From: Planctomycetales bacterium
GTDB lineage: Bacteria; Planctomycetota; Planctomycetia; Pirellulales; Pirellulaceae
Direction of reading: 5' to 3'
Assembly (NCBI GenBank): GCA_020426845.1
Contig: JAGQPF010000321.1
Span: forward strand, 1-51,091
DNA length: 51,091 nucleotides
The notes below the pieces were generated by a model, which had not been told where the DNA came from, searched no databases, and saw only the letters and a list, made by a program, of their open reading frames with translations. Positions 44,820 through 51,091 of the stretch are shown here, in pieces (the first letter of the stretch is position 1; each line of letters begins with the position of its first letter). Made by a program: the position numbers and the translations under genes.

Positions 44820-47062
44820 ACTGGAGCCTCCATCCGATCTTCGAGAGCTATGGGGCCGTCATCGCCGCGGCCGTGTTGATGTTGCTGCCGCTGCTGGCGC
44901 CGACTTATCGGCCACTGACCACCGCGCGCCGCGCAGCGCTGTTGGCTTTGCGCGTTGGCGTGATCCTCGTCGCGCTGACGCTCATGTTGCGACCGACTTG
45001 TGTCACCACCACGACGCAGCCACAGAGCCGGATGTTGATGCTGATGTTCGATCGCAGCCGCAGTATGCAATTGCCCGACGCCTCCGGCAAGCGGACGCGT
45101 TGGGAACAACTTCAGGAGCTGCTGAATGAGCTTGAGCCGCTGCTCAACCGCCCTGGCGAGGCGACGGAGATCAAGCTGCTGGCATTCGACAAGGAGCTGG
45201 CGCCGGTGTCGATTGGCGGTTGGAGTGACTTGAAACCCGATGGTGGCCAGACTGACCTGGGCGGGGCCAGCGACCAAGCATTGCGGCTCACTCGCGGGCG
45301 ACGATTGCTCGCGGTGGTGATGGTGAGCGACGGCGTGCAAACCGCGTACGATTCGCAAGTCGATGTCCACCGCGCTGCACGGCAGTTGGGCCGAGACGGA
45401 GTGCCGCTGTTCACTGTGGCGCTCGGACCGCGCGGCGACGCCACTCAGGTCCGCGACCTGGCGTTGGAGAACCTTCCCGATCAGCTTTCGGGGTTCATCG
45501 GCAGCGATCTGCCGATCAGCGCCGTGGTGCGGGTGCAGGGGTACGTCGGCAAACCCCTGCAAGCGAAACTGAGCCTCGAAAACTCCGGGGGACACACCAC
45601 CGAACTGGGGGCAGTCGACATCTCGGCGAGCGAGGAGGGACAACTCGTGCCGGTGCAACTCAACTTCTCCCCGCCCGCCGTCGGCGACTACAAACTGACA
45701 ATGTCCGTCGCGGCGCAACAGGACGAGCTGGTCACAAAGAACAACTCGCTGAGCTGTTATGTCCGCATTCGCGATGGCTTGAAGGTCGGCTACCTGTTCG
45801 GCACCGTGCTCGGCGAGCAGCGGGCGCTGCGTTGGTCACTGAGCGGCGGCAGCAACGTGCAGCTGGTCACACGATTCATCAATCCGCGATTTCGCGATCG
45901 CTGGCCGCTGCGGATGAGCGACTTGCTGTCGGGCAAGGAAGTCGACGCGTACATCATCGAAAGTGTTCCTGCGGCTGCGTTTCACCCGGACGATCTCGCC
46001 GATTTGGCGCAACAGGTCTCCGCCGGCAAAGGCTTGCTGATGCTGGGCGGGTATCTCAGCTTCGGTCCGGGAGGTTATCGCAATACACCGTTGAACGATG
46101 TGCTGCCGGTCGAGATGGGGCGATTTGAGCGACAAGACATCGGGCTCGACAAGCCGCTCGCCAAGGACCTCCATTGGGCGCCGGACGAGGGCGTGCGGAT
46201 CTTGCCGACTGCCGACCACCCGATCCTGCGGCTCGCGCCAGGTGAGGAGAATCTCCGCGTTTGGCAGTCCCTGCCGCCGTTGGCTGGCATCAATCGACTG
46301 GAGCCCGCGAAGTTCGCGCAGGTGCTCGCGGTCGCGCAGAATGACCTGCCGGTGCTGCTGACATCGGCGCACGGCAAGGGCCGAGTGGCCGCGTTCGCCG
46401 GCGACACGACGCATCGCTGGTGGCAGCACGGCCACCAGCGCGAGCACCAACAGTTCTGGCGACAAACCGTGATGTGGCTCGTCGGACGCGATATGCCGCG
46501 CAGCGAAGTATGGCTCGAGCTGTCCCGGCGCCGATTTCAGCCTAGCGAGCCGGTCGCGATCCGCGGCGGCGTGATTGATGAAATCAAAGGCTTGGCGGCG
46601 CCGACCTACCGGCTTCAGCTGACCAATCCCGCTGGCCGCACCACCGATCTGTCCGTGCGGATCGAGGACCAAGGCGCCGCTGCGGAGCTGGATGCGCCCC
46701 GCGCCGCCGGCGACTATACACTGTTGCTCGTCGCAACTCGCGACGGCGCAGAGATTGGCCGCGCCGAATCCAGCTTTCAGGTGATCGACCGCGACGTTGA
46801 GCTATCCTCGCCGGCTGCGGACCACGAGCAGCTGGCGCGTCTCGCCAAGCTCACCGAGTCGGCCGGCGGCGCGATGGTGCCTGCGGATGATCTTTACGAT
46901 GTGCTGAGAGACGTGCTGTCTCGGCCCGCTACAACGGAGGTCGACACCCAGACTCGCTGGGAACTCGCCGGCACGCCGCGCGACGCTTGGCTCGTGATGC
47001 TGGCGCTCACCGCCCTGCTCTCGACGGAGTGGTGGCTGCGGAAACGCTGGGGACTGGTCTGA
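44816..47062 (+). CDS. VWA + GATase1-like membrane protein
   Basis: A 748-residue protein. Seen: two N-terminal TM helices (AVIAAAVLMLLPLLAPTY; ALLALRVGVILVALTLML), a VWA domain with intact MIDAS D-R-S-R-S in LMLMFDRSRSMQL, a beta-sandwich (about 225-330), a GATase1-like region (GKGLLMLGGYLSFGPGG to VLLTSAHGKGRVAAFAGD), then further beta domains and a C-terminal TM helix (AWLVMLALTALLSTEWWL). Start: ATG 44816 overlaps the previous stop (ATGA), a strong sign of translational coupling. Shares architecture with the preceding gene, from which it may have arisen by duplication; here the metal site is intact. Last gene of the MoxR operon. Confidence 0.9.
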   Translation: MNWSLHPIFESYGAVIAAAVLMLLPLLAPTYRPLTTARRAALLALRVGVILVALTLMLRPTCVTTTTQPQSRMLMLMFDRSRSMQLPDASGKRTRWEQLQELLNELEPLLNRPGEATEIKLLAFDKELAPVSIGGWSDLKPDGGQTDLGGASDQALRLTRGRRLLAVVMVSDGVQTAYDSQVDVHRAARQLGRDGVPLFTVALGPRGDATQVRDLALENLPDQLSGFIGSDLPISAVVRVQGYVGKPLQAKLSLENSGGHTTELGAVDISASEEGQLVPVQLNFSPPAVGDYKLTMSVAAQQDELVTKNNSLSCYVRIRDGLKVGYLFGTVLGEQRALRWSLSGGSNVQLVTRFINPRFRDRWPLRMSDLLSGKEVDAYIIESVPAAAFHPDDLADLAQQVSAGKGLLMLGGYLSFGPGGYRNTPLNDVLPVEMGRFERQDIGLDKPLAKDLHWAPDEGVRILPTADHPILRLAPGEENLRVWQSLPPLAGINRLEPAKFAQVLAVAQNDLPVLLTSAHGKGRVAAFAGDTTHRWWQHGHQREHQQFWRQTVMWLVGRDMPRSEVWLELSRRRFQPSEPVAIRGGVIDEIKGLAAPTYRLQLTNPAGRTTDLSVRIEDQGAAAELDAPRAAGDYTLLLVATRDGAEIGRAESSFQVIDRDVELSSPAADHEQLARLAKLTESAGGAMVPADDLYDVLRDVLSRPATTEVDTQTRWELAGTPRDAWLVMLALTALLSTEWWLRKRWGLV

Positions 47063-47063
47063 G

Positions 47064-47082
47064 CCATCGTCACTCGCGATGG
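47064..47082 (+). terminator. Weak hairpin after the MoxR operon
   Basis: CCATCG, 7-base loop, CGATGG directly after the stop of the last MoxR-operon gene. No T-run follows, so it is a terminator candidate only. Confidence 0.3.
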
Positions 47083-47101
47083 ACTCGTGCGTCGAGAGTT
47101 C

Positions 47102-47293
47102 ATCCCCCGCTGACGCTTCGGGTTTCCTTTTGACGGTTGGCCGAATTCGACTAATGATCCCCCGCTGACGCTTCGGGTTTCCTTTTGACGGTTGGCCGAA
47201 TTCGACTAATGATCCCTCGCTAACGCTTCGGGTTTCCGTTTAAAGGTTGGCCGGATTCGACTGATGATCCCTCGCTGACGCTTCGGGTTTCCT
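47102..47293 (+). repeat. Four tandem 55-bp repeats carrying the dispersed element
   Basis: Units begin at 47102, 47157, 47212 and 47267, an exact 55-bp period. Each has ATCCC(C/T)CGCT(G/A)ACGCTTC with GGGTTTCC, then GGTTGGCCG and ATTCGACT; the last unit is cut after the core. The array fills the gap between the MoxR operon and the sigma factor gene. Confidence 0.92.
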
Positions 47294-47413
47294 TCCCCGC
47301 TCATCTTGGCCCCAAACGAGGCGCCGATTTTCGAATTCTCGGGAGATTGCTGTAAGGTACGGGAAGTGTGAACGAGTAAGCCTGTACACCCCGTGGAATT
47401 TCCCGTGAATCAG

Positions 47414-48127
47414 ATGCCGGAAACTCGAATCAGCCTCATTCTCCGCTTGCGAGAGTGCTCTGATGTGCAGGCCTGGCAGGAGTTTGTCGACATCTACGTG
47501 CCGGCCCTGTATCGCTTGGCGCTCCGCAAAGGCTTGCAGCCGGTGGATGCCGAGGATGTGACGCAGGAGATTCTGATCGGTGTGGCTCGGGCGGTGGAGC
47601 GGTTCACGCCGGATCGTGAGCGGGCAACGTTTCGTTCGTGGTTGGGAACGATCGCTCGCAACCTGATTGCTGACGCGTGCCGGCGACGCGCACGGCTCCC
47701 GCAGGTCGGAGCAAGTTCCGAAAGCTGGCCGGAGCAGCTCGAGGGATCCAACCGGGCCTCGATAGGGTCGCCTGCGCTGGAGGCCCGACCTGTCGAGCTG
47801 GACGAACAATTTGAATCCGAGCTGCGACTGGCACTGTTCGGTCACGCCGCGAGACTCGTGCAACAGCGAGTTCAACCGGGAACCTGGCAGGCGTTCTACC
47901 GCACCTCCGTGCTGAATCAGCCGGCTGATCAAGTGGCGAGCGAGCTGCAGATGTCGACCGGAACCGTCTACGTGTCTCGCTGCCGAGTGCTCAAGATGAT
48001 GCGACGCGAAGTCGAGCAGCTGCGTGACTATTACGAGGCGAACGACGCCACGCCGCCTCCGCCGTCGGCCCAGCCGAAAGCCGCAGCTGAAGCCGTCTCC
48101 GCGCCCGCCCGCAAGGCCCAGCCATGA
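47414..48127 (+). CDS. ECF-type RNA polymerase sigma factor
   Basis: A 237-residue sigma-70 family, group IV-type regulator. Seen: region 2 (QAWQEFVDIYVPALYRLALRKGLQPVDAEDVTQEILIGVARAVERF, with the core-binding DAEDVTQEI block and FRSWLGTIARNLIADACRRR), and region 4 helix-turn-helix (NQPADQVASELQMSTGTVYVSRCRVLKMMRREV). A Pro/Ala-rich C-terminal tail follows. Start: ATG 47414 matches where relatives begin; a GTG at 47393 is possible and no strong ribosome site marks either. The stop overlaps the start of the kinase gene by 4 bases (ATGA), so the two proteins are made together. Known: several planctomycete ECF groups are linked to Ser/Thr kinases. Confidence 0.92.
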   Translation: MPETRISLILRLRECSDVQAWQEFVDIYVPALYRLALRKGLQPVDAEDVTQEILIGVARAVERFTPDRERATFRSWLGTIARNLIADACRRRARLPQVGASSESWPEQLEGSNRASIGSPALEARPVELDEQFESELRLALFGHAARLVQQRVQPGTWQAFYRTSVLNQPADQVASELQMSTGTVYVSRCRVLKMMRREVEQLRDYYEANDATPPPPSAQPKAAAEAVSAPARKAQP

Positions 48128-49716
48128 AACGACCGCGAACCTTGAAGGCCGGATGCCCGGCGCCGGACCAATGGGAAGCTCTGCTGGACTCAACCATGGA
48201 GCTCGACCGTTCACTGCAGCGCCATCTGGAGCAATGCCGCGAATGTCGCGACACGCTCGATCAGCTCGGCGCTGATGCGGTGTTCACGCAAGCGATCCGG
48301 GAGTCACTGGAGTATGAAGGCGCCGTTGAACACGCGGCCATCAGCGCACGCATCGCCGGCTCTGTCTGCGCCTTGTCGTCGACTGCCATTGCCCAACAAG
48401 ATCCACTTTGCGAACACGAGGTCGCACAACTGCGACAGCTGCTGGCGCCCCCGACGCATCCGGAATTGTTGGGCCGCGTTGGACGTTACGATGTCGAGCA
48501 GTTGATCGGCCGAGGCGGAATGGGGCTGGTGTTTCGCGGTTATGACGCCGAAACGCATCGCCCCGTCGCGATCAAAACTTTGGCCGTGCATCTGATTCCG
48601 ATCCGTTCGGCGCGCGAGCGGTTTGCCCGCGAGGCCCACGCCGCTGCCTCATTGATGCACCCGCACATCGTCACCGTCTACGACGTTTTGACGGATGGCC
48701 CCGCGCCGGCGCTGATCATGCAGTATGTGGCAGGCCCGAGCCTGGAGCACTGGCTGCGGCAGCGGGGGCCCTTGCCCTGGCGACAAGCAGTGGACCTGAC
48801 ACTGCAACTGCTTGACGCATTGGTGACGTCCCACGCGAAGGGTCTGGTGCATCGCGACATCAAACCCGGCAACGTGCTGCTCGAGGCAGACGGGGCCCGC
48901 GCACTGCTCACTGACTTTGGCTTGGTGCGGGCGTTGGATGATCCCACGTTGACTCACAGCGGAATGCTGGCGGGCACACCCGACTATATGTCGCCCGAAC
49001 AAGCGTTGGGCGAGACGGTTGACGAGCGCAGCGATCTTTTCTCAACAGGGTCGTTGCTATACGCGATGCTGACGGGCCAGCCGCCCTTTCAAGCTCGCGA
49101 CCCGCTCGCCGTATTGAATCGAATCTGTCACCAGCCTCACAAGTCCTTGGCGGGAAATGCCCCGCTGATCCCCGCACGGCTAGCGCAGGTCATCGACCGC
49201 TTGCTCGAAAAGCAGCCCTCGCGTCGATATGCGTCCGCAGCGAAACTGCGCAGCGAACTCGTGCGACTGTGTCAGGTAAGCAAAACAAACGCCCCAACGC
49301 GGCGACGCATTGGGCCAGCGGCGGCATGGGGCGCGGGTTTGGTTGCGGCGGGATGCTTGCTCGCGGCCTTTGCGCCTCGCCCCAAGGCGACGGCTCCAGC
49401 CGTCTCGACACAACTCCCACAGCAGGCGACGTCGGCGGCGCTGCCCAGCTCAACGCAGGGCAGCGAGAGCGAAGGAAAGTTGACAAACTCGGACGCCCAG
49501 TGGCTGGCGCAGAACGACGCTGCGTTTCGCCAAATCGAGGCGGAGATCGCGGGATTGCATGCCGCGGTCCGCCGTTTGGAGTCCGTCCCCGCGTCGCCGG
49601 ACGACGCGACGACGGAGCCGGTCCAGATGGTTAAAGACCGGCTTGATAACGAGCTCCAAAAAACACGCGACGACGCCGATCAACTTTTGAGGCGATTGCA
49701 GCAGACGACCGACTGA
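48124..49716 (+). CDS. Ser/Thr kinase with N-terminal anti-sigma-type zinc motif
   Basis: A 530-residue membrane kinase. Seen: short zinc-finger-like motif His34-x3-Cys38-x2-Cys41 (RHLEQCRECRD) typical of ZAS anti-sigma factors; kinase domain (about 121-385) with Gly loop GRGGMGLV, Lys151 in VAIK, catalytic HRD (243-245) in VHRDIKPGNVLL, DFG (264-266) and SPE; then a TM helix (about 398-418, AAAWGAGLVAAGCLLAAFA) and an extracytoplasmic Ser/Ala-rich and coiled-coil tail (about 465-528). All catalytic residues are present. Start at ATG 48124 overlaps the sigma gene stop. Inferred: it binds and phosphorylates or releases the upstream sigma factor in response to an envelope signal. Confidence 0.93.
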   Translation: MKRPRTLKAGCPAPDQWEALLDSTMELDRSLQRHLEQCRECRDTLDQLGADAVFTQAIRESLEYEGAVEHAAISARIAGSVCALSSTAIAQQDPLCEHEVAQLRQLLAPPTHPELLGRVGRYDVEQLIGRGGMGLVFRGYDAETHRPVAIKTLAVHLIPIRSARERFAREAHAAASLMHPHIVTVYDVLTDGPAPALIMQYVAGPSLEHWLRQRGPLPWRQAVDLTLQLLDALVTSHAKGLVHRDIKPGNVLLEADGARALLTDFGLVRALDDPTLTHSGMLAGTPDYMSPEQALGETVDERSDLFSTGSLLYAMLTGQPPFQARDPLAVLNRICHQPHKSLAGNAPLIPARLAQVIDRLLEKQPSRRYASAAKLRSELVRLCQVSKTNAPTRRRIGPAAAWGAGLVAAGCLLAAFAPRPKATAPAVSTQLPQQATSAALPSSTQGSESEGKLTNSDAQWLAQNDAAFRQIEAEIAGLHAAVRRLESVPASPDDATTEPVQMVKDRLDNELQKTRDDADQLLRRLQQTTD

Positions 49717-49861
49717 CCCGCTACCGTCGGTCGCGGCGCACACAACGGTGCGATCGTGGTCGGCGCGCGCGGAAAGCGTGGAACGCGGAAATCGCCACCA
49801 CGAACAACACTTGCTTACTCCTGTTTACGTTACGCATGGTACTTCAACGAAAGGTCCGGCC

Positions 49862-50866
49862 ATGAGCCAGTCGAACATCTGGATGCGTTTTGCCGCTGCC
49901 GTTGTCATCGCGGGATGCTTAGAAAGCATCGTCGTCGCACAATTCGGAGGCGGAATGGGCTTCAGCGGCGGCGGCGAACAGTCCAAGCCCACCGTTCGTG
50001 TCCAGGACCGAGACGGCATTCGGGAGTTCCCTCCGCTGGCGCGCGTCAAGTATCGCTATGCATTGGGTTCGATGCGACCGCAGCAGGTGTCTCGCCAATC
50101 CGACGCCATGATGGACGAGGGCAGTTCTTATGGCATGGGCATGGAAATGGAAATGGGCATGGGTATGGGAATGGACATGGGCAGCATGGAGGGCGCAATG
50201 GATAGTGGAATGGGGGAGTCGGGTGGAATGTCGCCCGGTGGTGGCCTTCGCCACATGCCGCGCACGATTACGATCTTCGCCCTACGGATGGAACGCCAAC
50301 CGGCGGCCACGGATGCCTCGAGTGGCGACTCGAGTGGCGAGGGCCCCGTGTCCGGCGCCCTGGCGACGTTCATGTTGGCGGTGTCATCCGATGATGCGCG
50401 GGCACTGCCCGAGCCCCGGACTGCCAGGCTCGAAGGCATGAGTGGAGAAATGATGGGTGGAATGGGAATGGAAATGGCTGTCGAGGAACCTTTGGTACGT
50501 CTTGAGTTGCTCGCAGGCCGCAATCTCGGCACGAAGCGTCAACCGCAGATCTTCTCGGCGAGCGAAATAAAGCTCGTGGCCGACACGATTCGCCAACAGC
50601 TGTCTCGCGACCTGCTAGTCCAAGATCTGACACGTCATGCCAGCGACGCCGAGTACCTGAAACGCACCGAGCCGGTGCTCAAGCAATTGCTGGCAGACCA
50701 GTACGAGACTCAGATCGCTCGGCAACAATTTGAAATTGACGCGATCGCCGCCAAGGTCAAACTGCTGCAATCCGAATTGGCGCGCCGGCAGGCCGCCAAA
50801 GATCGCGTCGTCGAAATTCAAACCGGGCGCATCGTGCTCGAAGCACAAGGGCTCCTCAACCCCTAA
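49862..50866 (+). CDS. Exported Met/Gly-rich protein of unknown function
   Basis: A 334-residue protein. Seen: signal peptide (RFAAAVVIAGCLESIVVAQFGGG), a conserved-looking region (VRVQDRDGIREFPPLARVKYRYALG), a methionine/glycine/glutamate-rich segment (about 83-122; for example MGMEMEMGMGMGMDMGSMEG), a second short Met-rich patch (MSGEMMGGMGMEMAVEEP), and a C-terminal charged helical region (ASEIKLVADTIRQQLSRDLL; RQQFEIDAIAAKVKLLQSELARRQAAKD). Start: ATG 49862 has AAAGG about 7 bases upstream and gives the signal peptide. It follows the sigma/kinase pair by 145 bases and may be a target. No family recognised; metal (copper-type) binding by the Met clusters is only a guess. Confidence 0.75.
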   Translation: MSQSNIWMRFAAAVVIAGCLESIVVAQFGGGMGFSGGGEQSKPTVRVQDRDGIREFPPLARVKYRYALGSMRPQQVSRQSDAMMDEGSSYGMGMEMEMGMGMGMDMGSMEGAMDSGMGESGGMSPGGGLRHMPRTITIFALRMERQPAATDASSGDSSGEGPVSGALATFMLAVSSDDARALPEPRTARLEGMSGEMMGGMGMEMAVEEPLVRLELLAGRNLGTKRQPQIFSASEIKLVADTIRQQLSRDLLVQDLTRHASDAEYLKRTEPVLKQLLADQYETQIARQQFEIDAIAAKVKLLQSELARRQAAKDRVVEIQTGRIVLEAQGLLNP

Positions 50867-50875
50867 ACAGCGGAA

Positions 50876-50906
50876 GGAAACCCGAAGCGTCAGCGAGGGA
50901 TGATCT
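50876..50906 (-). repeat. Dispersed repeat, reverse orientation
   Basis: GGAAACCCGAAGCGTCAGCG is a reverse-orientation copy of the CGCTGACGCTTCGGGTTTC element, 10 bases after the Met-rich gene stop. Confidence 0.85.
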
Positions 50907-50927
50907 CTTGCGGAACGACGCCTTCTC

Positions 50928-51091
50928 GCGCGGTTCCCTGGGCTCGCGCCCAGGGCTAACATCTGTCGCCCCTGCCGGGGCTGTTGCGCGCGACGTGGCA
51001 CAGGCTGTCAGCCTGTGACGATTGAGGTTTGCGCGCGGCTCCCTGGGCTTGCGCCCAGGGCTAACGTATGTCGCCCCTGTCGGGGCTTTTG
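50928..51091. repeat. Hairpin-rich tandem repeat, 105-bp period, cut by window edge
   Basis: Units start at 50928 and 51033. Each has CCCTGGGCT-N-GCGCCCAGGG (strong hairpin) followed by GCCCCTG-N-CGGGGC (second hairpin). Between units lies the palindrome CACAGGCTG-T-CAGCCTGTG (50999-51017). The array continues past the window end. Confidence 0.85.

Overview
The window looks like a chromosome segment from a planctomycete, probably of the Pirellulales. That is an inference from gene content: two DUF1501 / DUF1549-DUF1553 (planctomycete cytochrome) gene sets, a DUF1559 prepilin-like protein with a small lipoprotein beside it, an ECF sigma factor coupled to a Ser/Thr kinase, a MoxR-DUF58-BatA-VWA operon, and an LptD-like outer-membrane protein together indicate a GC-rich Gram-negative planctomycete. 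I saw no rRNA, tRNA, CRISPR array, prophage or plasmid functions.

Layout. 1-7769 (+): DUF1501 protein (cut at the left edge), Big2/cytochrome/DUF1549/DUF1553 protein, cytochrome-WD40-PPC protein and an aldo/keto reductase, probably one operon. 7759-9366 (-): DUF4139-like exported protein. 9430-12350: a 2.9 kb accessory island with one intact REP-associated tyrosine (Y1/HUH) transposase, a decayed copy of its 3' end, and arrays of a 12-mer (GGGGACAGACAC) that point one way on the left of the gene and the opposite way on the right. 12354-16647 (-): second cytochrome/DUF1549/DUF1553 + DUF1501 pair. 16709-17749 (-): DUF1559 protein and lipoprotein. 18081-23065: housekeeping genes (rarA, zinc-ribbon membrane protein, LysM-L,D-transpeptidase, pyrE, NRDE/TANGO2). 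23534-28083 (+): fabH, pepF and a zinc-ribbon/VWA membrane protein. 28121-34234 (-): single-domain response regulator, DgkA-type kinase, LptD-like protein and GT39-type glycosyltransferase, an envelope cluster. 34461-36997 (+): a 38-codon membrane micro-ORF overlapping an RND/MMPL exporter. 37658-40063 (-): toroid/DUF4159 protein, divergent from the + strand operon moxR-DUF58-BatA-VWA/GATase (40302-47062). 47414-50866 (+): ECF sigma factor, a kinase carrying an N-terminal anti-sigma-type zinc motif, and a Met-rich exported protein.

How the genes work together. The cytochrome/DUF1501 sets are probably exported protein complexes of unknown substrate. The MoxR operon is the AAA+/VWA type in which a MoxR ATPase remodels VWA clients. 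In the sigma/kinase operon the kinase is the likely direct regulator of the sigma factor. Four short dispersed repeat families occupy most gene-free stretches. The least explained features are the inverted 12-mer arrays around the transposase, the kinase-zinc-finger fusion, and the micro-ORF ahead of the exporter.
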